Made by a program: the position numbers and the translations under genes | Shown here: piece after piece, positions 18,399 to 27,801 of the stretch | Layout of the letters: the number at the start of each line of letters is the position of its first letter | Numbering within the stretch: position 1 is the first letter of the stretch | Notes under the pieces: generated by a model | Told to the model about the DNA's origin: nothing | The model's database searches: none | What the model saw: only the letters and a program-made list of their open reading frames with translations | From: Nostoc sp. RI_552 | GTDB taxonomy: Bacteria > Cyanobacteriota > Cyanobacteriia > Cyanobacteriales > Nostocaceae | Assembly (NCBI GenBank): GCA_016124525.1 | Contig: WGNO01000032.1 | Location: 1-61,678 of the forward strand | DNA length: 61,678 nucleotides | Reading direction: 5' to 3'

Positions 18399-20714
18399 GT
18401 TCCCACTCGCTGGGGACATTAATTGAATGGAAACACTTCTAGGCTTTTTGAAGCCGACAGTACAGGTGAGTTCCCACTCGCTGGGGACATTAATTGAATG
18501 GAAACCTAATTTCCCCTGGAGAGGGGAATGCGGATGGCTTGGTTCCCACTCGCTGGGGACATTAATTGAATGGAAACGTATGTGGGAATATTCATCAGCT
18601 GACCTTTTCAGGTTCCCACTCGCTGGGGACATTAATTGAATGGAAACTTAATAGACTTCCTTATAATGGTGGCCCCAATGCTAAGTTCCCACTCGCTGGG
18701 GACATTAATTGAATGGAAACTAAACTTAATTTTTCCTCTACCCAGCAAAGTGGTTCCCACTCGCTGGGGACATTAATTGAATGGAAACCAGAGCACATCG
18801 TCAGACTCAGATACTCTGAGTGAGTTGTTCCCACTCGCTGGGGACATTAATTGAATGGAAACTACTGCTGTTGGTAGATTGTCACCGCATAGTGACATTA
18901 GGTTCCCACTCGCTGGGGACATTAATTGAATGGAAACGTGCGAGGGGATTACCCCTAAAAAATTTTTACTAAGTTCCCACTCGCTGGGGACATTAATTGA
19001 ATGGAAACCGTCTATCTCCTCGGGAGAAAGATAATTGAAGTTAAGTTCCCACTCGCTGGGGACATTAATTGAATGGAAACAAAAATCAGTCGCAATGCTA
19101 TCGATATTTTCTATTTTGTTCCCACTCGCTGGGGACATTAATTGAATGGAAACTCCGCTTGGAGTACGGATTTTTTGCTATTGAGTTTTGTTCCCACTCG
19201 CTGGGGACATTAATTGAATGGAAACAACTAGTACTACTAAACTAGGGAGTGCAAGTGCAGGTGTTCCCACTCGCTGGGGACATTAATTGAATGGAAACTA
19301 AGGAGTTGAAAAAAGACATATGTTGGTACTGTAGTGTTCCCACTCGCTGGGGACATTAATTGAATGGAAACCTGAATTAAGAATTTTTCTTCCGCCGCCA
19401 ACAAAAGTTCCCACTCGCTGGGGACATTAATTGAATGGAAACCTTGGTACTTCAGTTATTACAGAGGTCGACAGAGCCTGCGATACTAGTTCCCACTCGC
19501 TGGGGACATTAATTGAATGGAAACGTTTGCCGTGGGTATCCAAATAACCCTATCCAGGTTCCCACTCGCTGGGGACATTAATTGAATGGAAACTTCAGAG
19601 TTCTAGTTTTGCATCGCTTAATGCTACAGTTCCCACTCGCTGGGGACATTAATTGAATGGAAACAGGGAGCCACCTGAACGCTGACATGAATCGAAGTGT
19701 TCCCACTCGCTGGGGACATTAATTGAATGGAAACGTTCTTCAAGATTGTTTGAGAATCTTTCTTCATTAAAGTTCCCACTCGCTGGGGACATTAATTGAA
19801 TGGAAACAAAAGAGACTACGAACCCCTTCTCAGCTTCTATCACGTTCCCACTCGCTGGGGACATTAATTGAATGGAAACTCTGGGGACAAAATGGTTTCC
19901 CATACTGCCCACTCAGAGAGGGGTTCCCACTCGCTGGGGACATTAATTGAATGGAAACTATGACTTTTACCCAGTACTCGTACCTATGAGGGTACTGTTC
20001 CCACTCGCTGGGGACATTAATTGAATGGAAACCTTTATGCATAGACTCTCTACTGTGTCAATTGTGGGATAAAGTTCCCACTCGCTGGGGACATTAATTG
20101 AATGGAAACCATCCCCATTATTTTTACTAAGTTATCAGTTCCTGTGTTCCCACTCGCTGGGGACATTAATTGAATGGAAACGAATCCCCCATTTCCAGGA
20201 GATCGTTAATATCTGAAGTTCCCACTCGCTGGGGACATTAATTGAATGGAAACACAATCTCGTGGTACATAATGCCTCCTAAAGGCTTTAGTTCCCACTC
20301 GCTGGGGACATTAATTGAATGGAAACTCTCAGGTATCTGAAGCTTAGTAACTTCATGAGATTTGGGAAGTAAAGTTCCCACTCGCTGGGGACATTAATTG
20401 AATGGAAACACTATTGATACTGCTTACTAAGTAGTCAACAGTGCTTTTTAGTTCCCACTCGCTGGGGACATTAATTGAATGGAAACTCTAATTGTGCGAT
20501 CTTAACGTCACGTTCTTCCATGCAGTTCCCACTCGCTGGGGACATTAATTGAATGGAAACTGCCATAACAGATTTAGCTTCTTCTACAGTAGTGGGCCCG
20601 TTCCCACTCGCTGGGGACATTAATTGAATGGAAACAGCATTATTAGCAACGATGCTGTCCTCTAGAATGGGTTTGCCCGTTCCCACTCGCTGGGGACATT
20701 AATTGAATGGAAAG
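18399..20714 (+). CRISPR. CRISPR array, 32 repeats of 36 bp and 31 spacers
   Basis: The 36-bp repeat begins GTTCCCACTCGC and ends GAATGGAAAC. I counted repeat starts at 18399, 18470, 18542, 18612, 18685, 18753, 18827, 18902, 18973, 19045, 19118, 19190, 19263, 19336, 19407, 19489, 19558, 19629, 19699, 19772, 19844, 19923, 19997, 20074, 20146, 20218, 20291, 20374, 20451, 20525, 20600 and 20679. All look identical except the last, which ends AAAG instead of AAAC. Spacers are mostly 33-41 nt, with extremes of 32 and 47. The GAAAC end and the decayed last repeat put the leader on the left and transcription on the plus strand. Variable spacer length suits Class 1 (type I or III); no cas gene is in the window. 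Confidence 0.98.
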
Positions 20715-20777
20715 CTGGGCAGTCCTTCAAGACCTTATTGGTGAGGCGATCTGCTTGCAGCGGCGCTTCGCGATGGC

Positions 20778-20825
20778 ATTGGGGTTAGTTTTACCCAATC
20801 CTAGGTTTTAGCCCCTACTGGGGAG
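20778..20825. repeat. Hairpins trailing the CRISPR array
   Basis: ATTGGG and CCCAAT flank a short loop near 20778-20799, and CCCC-TACT-GGGG lies at 20812-20823 followed by AGATGTCATT. The second resembles a shortened IS200/IS605 right end. Either could stop transcripts leaving the array or the convergent Uma2 gene; this is inference. Confidence 0.3.
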
Positions 20826-20831
20826 ATGTCA

Positions 20832-21404
20832 TTAATTTTCATCCTCTTGATCAAAAACCGGGGGACATAATTCAGCAATGGGTAACTCCCAACGGGGAAA
20901 CAGTTCTGGTATAGTTAGGGTGTCACCGGTGGTAAAAATCATCGGCTGATTTTTACCATGGTAAACGGTGACTGTGGCTGTATCAGGGTCAATTAAAATA
21001 CCAACAACCGCCTCTAATTTAATTAAATTGAAGATTTTATCCACTAAGGCCTTGACTCTATCACCTTGGGATTTAATTTCTAATACTAAATCGGGGACAA
21101 TTTCGCCAAAATAAGGGAGATTTTGACCCGGACGTGCAGGGCGCACAAAAGATACATCAGGGGCTGTGAGGTTGCTACCTGGTAAAATGAAACCCCCAGG
21201 AGAGTCAAATAGCCTACCCCAGGGCTGGGGATTCACCCAAGCAAATAGAAACCCAATTAAACGGCTACTAATTTCACTAGAAAAAATATCTGATGGACCC
21301 ACAAGGGAGATTTTTCCGTTTTCTAATTCAACATCGTAATCTAAGTCAGCTTGACTCAAGGCCGTTTGCACCTGTTCTACATCTTTGAGTGTTGTTTCTG
21401 ACAT
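20832..21404 (-). CDS. Uma2 family (DUF820) restriction-endonuclease-fold protein
   Basis: A PD-(D/E)xK-fold protein of the Uma2 family, greatly expanded in cyanobacteria and of uncertain function. The fold markers APDVSFV (catalytic Asp) and PDLVLEIKSQGD (ExK) are both present, so the nuclease-like site is intact. At 190 aa it is normal length. It lies just past the CRISPR array on the opposite strand, and 28 bp after the lipoprotein gene that precedes it on the minus strand. A link to CRISPR is not supported by anything beyond position. Confidence 0.88.
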   Translation of the reverse strand: MSETTLKDVEQVQTALSQADLDYDVELENGKISLVGPSDIFSSEISSRLIGFLFAWVNPQPWGRLFDSPGGFILPGSNLTAPDVSFVRPARPGQNLPYFGEIVPDLVLEIKSQGDRVKALVDKIFNLIKLEAVVGILIDPDTATVTVYHGKNQPMIFTTGDTLTIPELFPRWELPIAELCPPVFDQEDEN

Positions 21405-21432
21405 GAAAACCTGGTGTTGATGTGGAGTAAAA

Positions 21433-22341
21433 TCAGCTAATCAGTCTAATTTTATTAATTTCCCATTTTTCATAGTCAGGATTCCATACTAAATTGTATT
21501 GTACAACCGCATTAATCACTTTACCGGAATTTAAATATAATTTGGATCTCACATTTACTGTGCCATAATTATCATTAAATTCTGATTTAATTATTCTCGG
21601 TTCTACACGGGAAACCTTAGTCCACCATTGTATATAGGAATTATAACCATCTGGATGGTCTTGTTGATTATTTTGTAATTTGTATGATAATTTGTTCCAG
21701 GAGTTTTGGTAATTACCTCTATTTAATTCTGAATAAAAACTGTTAACAACTCCTTCTATAGCAGATTGGTTATTTGCAGATGGTAATGCTTCCTCTTGAG
21801 AAATATTATGTACTGGTTGACTCACTCTCTGAGGTGCAACCCTGGGGGGTTGGGGTGTTGGTTGTTCAGTTTGTACAGGGGTAGGTGTGGGTGTGGGGGG
21901 AGGATTGACAGCAATAGGTTCATTACTTATGGGTTGAGGAGTGGTTAAGGACATTGATAGGTTAAATGCTCTTATCCCCTGGGGTGCGGAAACTTCCAGA
22001 ATATGTTTTCCGCTGATGGTTAATTCCCCACTGTCAATAATTTGATTATCTGGGGTATAAATCACAATACACACATCATCATTAGTGCTGTAACTGAGTG
22101 TTTGACCGGATTTTGCATCAAATCTATAACCTACAGATTTAGTACTAGTCACACGACCAGATTTAACTAATGACTGATCTAGGTTAATCTCTTCTACGGT
22201 TTGCTGGTCTAGGTTGATGATGGGTTTCTCTGGACAACCGGGGGATGAGTCCACAGGTGGGATAGATAAGGAAGAATTTAATATTGGTTGACTACAGCCC
22301 CAGGTGAGTAATAATGTTAATCCCAAAGTGAGTTTATTCAT
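21433..22341 (-). CDS. Putative lipoprotein with C-terminal NTF2-like domain
   Basis: The N-terminus MNKLTLGLTLLLTWGCSQP has a lipobox-like LTWGC, suggesting lipid attachment at Cys16. Residues 30-140 are a beta-rich domain. Next comes a Pro/Thr/Gln-rich linker (about 145-185), then a roughly 110-residue domain beginning AIEGVVNSFYSELNRGNYQNSW and ending in a beta pattern like NTF2-like/kinase-tail domains. Such C-terminal domains occur on cyanobacterial Ser/Thr kinases, and a kinase gene lies 4 kb upstream on the same strand. Envelope location is inferred; function unknown. Confidence 0.65.
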   Translation of the reverse strand: MNKLTLGLTLLLTWGCSQPILNSSLSIPPVDSSPGCPEKPIINLDQQTVEEINLDQSLVKSGRVTSTKSVGYRFDAKSGQTLSYSTNDDVCIVIYTPDNQIIDSGELTISGKHILEVSAPQGIRAFNLSMSLTTPQPISNEPIAVNPPPTPTPTPVQTEQPTPQPPRVAPQRVSQPVHNISQEEALPSANNQSAIEGVVNSFYSELNRGNYQNSWNKLSYKLQNNQQDHPDGYNSYIQWWTKVSRVEPRIIKSEFNDNYGTVNVRSKLYLNSGKVINAVVQYNLVWNPDYEKWEINKIRLIS

Positions 22342-22365
22342 GGTCTTGGATGAGTAAATATTGAT

Positions 22366-22625
22366 TCAAAGATGGTTTTGATAATTAGGGGATGACTTAG
22401 GGACGAATAACAAACTGTTAGGCTCATCACTCCACATCAGAGAAATTCTGGCTTTATTATCTTCCGCAACTTTGCCATTTTTCATTTCATACCATAGTTG
22501 AGCATCAACTACCGCGCGATCGCTATTTTGACTAATTAACTCCACATTACCAATTCTGAGAGGTTGTTTAATAAGTTGTCAGCCGTAATCTTCATCACAT
22601 CTTTACCGTCTTTAATTGATTAAAT
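22366..22625 (-). pseudogene. Frameshifted relic of an NTF2-like-domain protein
   Basis: From about 22570 down to TGA 22366-22368 the minus strand reads IKQPLRIGNVELISQNSDRA, then VVDAQLWYEMKNGKVAEDNK, then ARISLMWSDEPNSLLFVPKS. Upstream, coherent pieces continue in other frames (IKDGKDVMKITADNLL, ARELDLIN), so at least two frameshifts and stops are present. The pattern resembles the C-terminal domain of the neighbouring lipoprotein gene, suggesting a decayed paralogue or a decayed kinase tail. No start codon is identifiable. Confidence 0.55.
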
Positions 22626-22691
22626 CTAGTTCCCTCGCCTTACAAGCTATCCATTACCGAGATTTTTCTTAATATTCGTGAGATTGAAGAA

Positions 22692-22713
22692 GTTCCCACT
22701 TTCTGGGAACATT
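22692..22713 (+). repeat. Solitary CRISPR-repeat-like hairpin
   Basis: GTTCCCACTTTCTGGGAACATT matches the first 22 bases of the array repeat at 19 positions. It forms a perfect 7-bp stem (GTTCCCA / TGGGAAC) around CTTTC. One mismatch converts the G-T pair of the array repeat into T-A, so the stem is improved. The second half of the repeat is not conserved. Confidence 0.4.
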
Positions 22714-22919
22714 TTAGCCATCGCCCCGTCACACCGCCCAATCCCTACACAGTAACTCTGCTTGTTGCAGCACCTTGACCCTAGGTTTCTACTAGTTATC
22801 TGGTGGATACTTACACTTTCCCACCAGACGCTAAACTGAAACAGTAGTTTTTTTTGTCGCGACAGGGTGTTCAATTGTTCATAAATTCTTCAAAATTCTC
22901 CAGAAATAATACAACTCTC

Positions 22920-25280
22920 TCAGATAATATCTTTCCTTTTTTGGATGATTAGCGTCACTATCACATAAACAAAGCTATGCAAAAGTAGTAATCCCCAATT
23001 GAGGCTAAGATTATACCAACTGGGGTCATAGACATCCGTGATAACAAATGGTGGTGCTATTGTTGTACCTTTGGGCAGTAGGGTAGGCTCCGGTACTAAA
23101 GCATTGATATTAACTAAAGACCCGTAGGCTCCTACGGACCACCGACTAATGGTTAGCCAGGACAGGTATTTGCTGATTCCTTGAGTTTGAAATAATACTC
23201 CAGATAAAATGATTTGTGGTAAGAGCAACATTACTAAAGCACTATTAGCCTGAGTGCTATTTTTAACGCTTGCAGAAACCGTTAGCCCAAGACATAAACA
23301 AGAAAGTAAAGTCAAAAAGCTGGTAATGGATACTCCCCAAAACCAAGGAATTGTCAACGACTTTGGCACTGCAAAACTCATGAGAATAGCAGTGACCATA
23401 ATTGTAGTTTGTAAACAGGCTATTCCAGAAAGAACCAAAACCTTTGCGCTTAAATAGGCAAAAAAGCTTAAATTTACCAATCTTTCTCTTAAATAAATAT
23501 CTTTTTCTTTGACAATTTCTTGCAACGAACTAGCTAGCCCTACCCAAATAGCAGTACAAGTAAAAACAAACACAACAGTTTGGGCTAAGGGGGCTACACC
23601 AGGGTCAGCCTCACTGCCAAGAATCAAAGGCTCTTGATCCGCAATGGCCAAATTAATCAGTAAAATGGCAATGGGTGCAGTGATCAGGGAAATAATTAAA
23701 TTTATTCGGTCACGAACAATTAACTGAAGGTGTCTTTGAGCTAATATCAAGCTTTGATACCCCAGGGAAGCTTGAACCTGTCTAGGCCTTGCTTTGATGA
23801 TTTTGGAAGCGTTGATACCTAAGCGTTGGTCGATATACTGGGTTTGATAAGGTGAACGCTTAAATTGTTCAGCAGTTGTCATCACAACTTCTTGGTTATC
23901 CAATTTAATATAAACATCAGCAAAATCACATTTTTCTAAGTTAAAGAATATACAGGCATCTTCAAAAGACCCAAAGTAACAGAGGTTACCGCCTTGACCT
24001 AAAAATGCGATGCGGTCACAGAGATTAATATTACCAGTAGCATGGGTGACTAAAATTATGGTTCTGCCTTGGTTAGCCAACTTCCTCAGAAGCTGCATCA
24101 TTTTTTTATCTAACCCTGGATCTAAACCTGATGTGGGTTCATCTAAAAAAAATAGTTTGGGATCTACTAATAACTCTACTCCGATGGAAACCCGCTTTAA
24201 TTGTCCACCACTGAGGTTTTTGACAAAAACATCTCGACTGGCTAACATTTCAATCTGACTTAGGGTTTGTTCAATAATTAAATCAATATCAGCATCTGGT
24301 GGGAGTCTGAGTTTGGCAGAGTATTTTAAAGCTTCTACTACTTTTAATTCTTTGTGGAGAATATCTGATTGAGGGACATAACCAATTTGATTGCGATAAA
24401 TATTAAATTTATGTCGTAGGTTTTCTCCATTGATATAAACGGTTCCTTCGGTGGTGGGTTGAATTCCCAACAAAGTTTGCATTAAGGTAGATTTACCTGC
24501 TCCGCTACCCCCAACAAAAGCAACCAATTGTCCAGGTTCTATGGGTAAAGAAATTTGATTAAGCAGGACTTTTGTGTGGTTTCGAGTTTTAATAGTTTTG
24601 AAAATATTTTTAGCATCAAGACGAATATGACTGCCTGTATCAGAAGTTACTAATTCATCCCCTTGTAAAACCAAGGTATAGGGGGGGATTTTAATAATGG
24701 CACCAGAATTTAAACGAATTTTGCCATTAATTTTTATATCATTCACAAATATGCCATTGGTACTGCAATCATACAAAATATATTCCCCTGGGTTGAGATA
24801 TTCAATCACCGCGTGTTTACGGGAAATGGTGGGGGCAATTATTTGTAAGTTGGCTGTGGGATCTCTACCTAAAATAGTGGATCTTTCCTTGAGAGAGATA
24901 GATGCAAAACTTTTCAGGTTATGAGAACTACTATGGGAGTAACGAAACTCTAGTGTTACTAAAATACTAAAATTTTGACCAATTTTGATAACATCTCCAT
25001 CTTGGAGACAATATCCTAAATCATGGCTAATCAAATGATTATTGATAAACAATCTATTGCTGCTTGGTTGACGGCGATCACCATCGTAAATATAGTATTT
25101 TCCTTCAACTTCTAGTAAAGTAGCTTGGCAGCGACTAATCACTGACCAGTCTGGGGGTACTAATAAGTCTGCTATTTGAGGATCTCTGCCTAATATATGT
25201 TGACTATGGGAAAGTTCAAAAGCTGGTAGTATTTGACCCTGATTGGTAAGAACAAGATAGGGTCTGGTGGTTGGGGTCAT
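22920..25280 (-). CDS. FHA-domain ABC transporter, fused ATPase and ABC-2 permease
   Basis: Order of domains: FHA 1 (about 25-110, LGRDPQIADL...SRCQA), FHA 2 (about 130-205, LGRDPTANL...SRKHAVIEY...DCSTNGIFVN), and an ABCG-type ATPase (about 218-440) with Walker A GGSGAGKST near 257, signature LSGGQLKRVSIG near 352 and Walker B LFFLDEPTSGLDPG. The membrane part (about 510-786) has roughly six or seven helices. FHA domains bind phosphothreonine, so activity may be set by Ser/Thr phosphorylation; a kinase gene lies 1 kb upstream in the same direction. Substrate unknown, probably export. The gap to the VanY gene is 87 bp. Confidence 0.93.
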   Translation of the reverse strand: MTPTTRPYLVLTNQGQILPAFELSHSQHILGRDPQIADLLVPPDWSVISRCQATLLEVEGKYYIYDGDRRQPSSNRLFINNHLISHDLGYCLQDGDVIKIGQNFSILVTLEFRYSHSSSHNLKSFASISLKERSTILGRDPTANLQIIAPTISRKHAVIEYLNPGEYILYDCSTNGIFVNDIKINGKIRLNSGAIIKIPPYTLVLQGDELVTSDTGSHIRLDAKNIFKTIKTRNHTKVLLNQISLPIEPGQLVAFVGGSGAGKSTLMQTLLGIQPTTEGTVYINGENLRHKFNIYRNQIGYVPQSDILHKELKVVEALKYSAKLRLPPDADIDLIIEQTLSQIEMLASRDVFVKNLSGGQLKRVSIGVELLVDPKLFFLDEPTSGLDPGLDKKMMQLLRKLANQGRTIILVTHATGNINLCDRIAFLGQGGNLCYFGSFEDACIFFNLEKCDFADVYIKLDNQEVVMTTAEQFKRSPYQTQYIDQRLGINASKIIKARPRQVQASLGYQSLILAQRHLQLIVRDRINLIISLITAPIAILLINLAIADQEPLILGSEADPGVAPLAQTVVFVFTCTAIWVGLASSLQEIVKEKDIYLRERLVNLSFFAYLSAKVLVLSGIACLQTTIMVTAILMSFAVPKSLTIPWFWGVSITSFLTLLSCLCLGLTVSASVKNSTQANSALVMLLLPQIILSGVLFQTQGISKYLSWLTISRWSVGAYGSLVNINALVPEPTLLPKGTTIAPPFVITDVYDPSWYNLSLNWGLLLLHSFVYVIVTLIIQKRKDII

Positions 25281-25367
25281 ATTAACTGATGATGATATAG
25301 AATTATCAATGCAGAACTAGGAAAAATTGTTCTGTGTTACCTTATTAGGTTCTCAGCAGAAAGTTTG

Positions 25368-26306
25368 TCATCTTATACTTTTAGAGGCAGCGAAAATTTG
25401 GCTAGCACGAACCGAATTAACATATCGCCAATGCCAAGGCTCAAAACTGACTCCTTGACTATTGTTTTGAGGAAAGGATAATTCAAAGCCGTATTTATAA
25501 GCATTATTGACAAGCCAGCTATAGGCAGGAGTTGATTCAAACTGAAATTTCAGATCAGTATTAGAGTAATTACCATCACCAATATCTAAGGCATAGCCAG
25601 TATGATGTTCACTGTGACCGGGAGGTGCACTTAATCTGGCAGCAGCTTCTTTGTTGCCTCTTCTTTGGATCTGTTGTTGAAAAAGCCTTTCTTGATCTGC
25701 TATGGAACGGAAGCCAGAAATAATCATTAACTGAATGCCTTGTGTTTGGGCTCTAGCCTTCATCTGCTTAAAAGCTAGAGCCGCTTCTTGGTCTAAATAT
25801 TCAGTGCGATGATAATACTTGCCCACAGTTACAAGCCGTTTAGAGGAGTTTTCTGCAAATGCAAAATGTCCTAAGTAAGTATTTATGTTGGATAAACTAG
25901 TTTTTTTAGGATTGGGGGGATTAGATTTTTCCTGATACATAGGGTCGAGATATTCTGGAGCAGGTTCAGACAGCACTGGGGGGAGTACATTGCCAGGATG
26001 GGGATGAGAATCTACAGATATTGGTTGATCCTCCACAGGAATACCAGGAGCAGAAAGAGATGGCACAACCACAGGAACTGAAGCAGGATAACTTGTATTA
26101 CTCTGGGTATCCCTTTGGGGATTTAACTGAGATAATTCTGAGGGTAAAGTATGTGGACTTTTCTGGTAATTTTTGCTGAGTTCTGGAGTATAAGAATTAT
26201 CAGCTTTAGGAAAGTACCACGAAGCAAAGAAAAGTCCCACAATTAAGGAAACAATAAAAACAGTGGTAAATAAAAGAATAAATAGCAGAAGTTTCTTGGT
26301 ATTCAT
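25368..26306 (-). CDS. D-alanyl-D-alanine carboxypeptidase, VanY/M15B family
   Basis: A peptidoglycan-trimming carboxypeptidase acting outside the plasma membrane. A single N-terminal membrane segment (about residues 6-30) is followed by a Pro/Ser-rich linker to about 135 and the M15 catalytic domain (about 155-305). Zinc-site motifs are visible: SGFRSIADQERLF, SEHHTGYALDIGD (HxxxxxxD) and EPWHWRYV. It starts 19 bp after the kinase gene, so the two are very likely cotranscribed. The link to the SH3-bearing kinase suggests cell-wall sensing or remodelling. Confidence 0.92.
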   Translation of the reverse strand: MNTKKLLLFILLFTTVFIVSLIVGLFFASWYFPKADNSYTPELSKNYQKSPHTLPSELSQLNPQRDTQSNTSYPASVPVVVPSLSAPGIPVEDQPISVDSHPHPGNVLPPVLSEPAPEYLDPMYQEKSNPPNPKKTSLSNINTYLGHFAFAENSSKRLVTVGKYYHRTEYLDQEAALAFKQMKARAQTQGIQLMIISGFRSIADQERLFQQQIQRRGNKEAAARLSAPPGHSEHHTGYALDIGDGNYSNTDLKFQFESTPAYSWLVNNAYKYGFELSFPQNNSQGVSFEPWHWRYVNSVRASQIFAASKSIR

Positions 26307-26325
26307 GGTTTTTCAAAAATAAAAC

Positions 26326-27801
26326 TTACAAGTCAACTAACTGACCAGCTATCCAGCCTGTGATACCGGAAGAAGGATGATATACCTGATACCAAAGGTA
26401 ACCACTTCTGTCGTAGTCTCTACCTAGAATTTCGATAGGCTGTCCAGTTAAGCCTGTTCCAACAACACCATAATCAGTGCCTGGACCAGAGCGAATATTT
26501 TTTGTTCCCGGCCGTCCACCAATAGTTGCATAAGTACCACCACTAGACCCACTACTGGGATTGACTATTATTCTCCTAACGATAGTTTTGGGAGCAGCAG
26601 CGGCTTTTTTCTCAGCTTCCCGACGCATTCTTTCGGCAGCTAGACGATTTTTTTCAGCTTCTGCTCTTAAAGACTCAGCTTCTTGCCGTTTCTTTTCTTC
26701 TTCTGCTAATGCTTTTTGCACATCTTCTTTTTGTTTTTCACTATCCGCTAGTTTTTGTTCAGCTTCTTTTATCTGCTGCATAATAAGGAAACTTGCTGAT
26801 ACACCTAGGGCTACTACAACAGCAGTTAATAGGATGAGAATTAACTTACTCCAAGGAAAAGAAGATTTTGAATCAGTGGGACTATTTGAAGTTGAGTAAC
26901 TGGATGAGGGAATAATGACTGTGGGGGTGGGAGATGCTGGAGCAAAGGTTAATGTTTGGGAGTTACTAAAATTAGTAGAAAATCTAGTGCTGGATATGTG
27001 GAGAGCCTGATTCATTTCTTCAGCAGTGGCATACCGACTAGCAATTTCCATCTTGACAACTTTGCTTAAAACTGTCCTGAGTCTTGGTTCTACATTAGGG
27101 GCATAACTTTCCCACTCCAGTTCCCCAGTAGCAGGATGAATTGACATTTCAATTGGTAATTTTCCTGTAATGGCATAAATCATTGTTAGCCCCAAGGCAT
27201 AAAGGTCTGTGCTAAACACTGCTCGCCCTGAACTCTGCTCTGGAGCCATAAATCCTCTGGTTCCTACTACCACTGAACTAACTATGGAACCAGACCCCAA
27301 GGTGGCAGCCCCCATGGTTTCCTTTACTGCCCCAAAGTCAATTAATACAGGTAGGTGATCGCTGTTTCGGAGGATAATATTTTCAGGTTTAATATCCCGA
27401 TGAATAATATTTTTGTTGTGAATGTATTTCAACGTATTGAGTAGGGAAGTGAGGATAATTATTGCTTGCTCGGAGCCAATGATTCCCACTTGAGCCAGGT
27501 TTTTGCCTTCAATGTACTCCTGAACTAAATAAAATTGATCATGATGGACAAAATAACTGAGTAAGCTGGGAATCTGTGAACTATTCCTACCCAAGTCTTC
27601 CAAAACTTTTGCTTCTTTTTCAAACAACTTTTCAATTAAGTCATAGGCGGTGTGATTATCAGAATTAATTGGCTTCAATCGCTTAACTACCACCAGTGAC
27701 TGAGAAGGTAATTGGGTATCACGGGCGAGAAATGTTTCTCCAAATCCTCCTGAACCCAGGGGATTGACAATTTCATAACGGTTAGTGAGTAGTTTATCCA
27801 T
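26326..27801 (-). CDS. Membrane Ser/Thr protein kinase with coiled coil and SH3 domain
   Basis: Kinase domain at residues 8-270 with GSGGFGETFLARD (P-loop), VVVKRLKP (Lys), HRDIKPENIILR (catalytic loop), LIDFGAVKE (DFG) and GTRGFMAPEQ, all intact. A Ser/Thr/Pro-rich stretch leads to one membrane helix (about 318-345). An Ala/Glu/Lys/Arg-rich coiled coil (about 347-400) and a bacterial SH3 domain (about 420-491; NIRSGPGTDYGVVGTG, GWIAGQLV) follow. The topology puts kinase inside and SH3 outside, comparable to PASTA kinases. It heads a minus-strand operon with VanY and probably the FHA transporter, whose FHA domains are candidate readers. Confidence 0.94.
   Translation of the reverse strand: MDKLLTNRYEIVNPLGSGGFGETFLARDTQLPSQSLVVVKRLKPINSDNHTAYDLIEKLFEKEAKVLEDLGRNSSQIPSLLSYFVHHDQFYLVQEYIEGKNLAQVGIIGSEQAIIILTSLLNTLKYIHNKNIIHRDIKPENIILRNSDHLPVLIDFGAVKETMGAATLGSGSIVSSVVVGTRGFMAPEQSSGRAVFSTDLYALGLTMIYAITGKLPIEMSIHPATGELEWESYAPNVEPRLRTVLSKVVKMEIASRYATAEEMNQALHISSTRFSTNFSNSQTLTFAPASPTPTVIIPSSSYSTSNSPTDSKSSFPWSKLILILLTAVVVALGVSASFLIMQQIKEAEQKLADSEKQKEDVQKALAEEEKKRQEAESLRAEAEKNRLAAERMRREAEKKAAAAPKTIVRRIIVNPSSGSSGGTYATIGGRPGTKNIRSGPGTDYGVVGTGLTGQPIEILGRDYDRSGYLWYQVYHPSSGITGWIAGQLVDL

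Noticed and set aside
18333..20686. Frames inside the CRISPR array with repeated FHSINVPSEWE or VSIQLMSPASGN
   Set aside because: They are translations of the CRISPR repeat, not proteins.
20832..21404. Uma2 protein as a CRISPR-associated nuclease
   Set aside because: It is adjacent to the array, but Uma2 genes are very numerous in cyanobacteria and it is oriented toward the array end. Position alone is not evidence.
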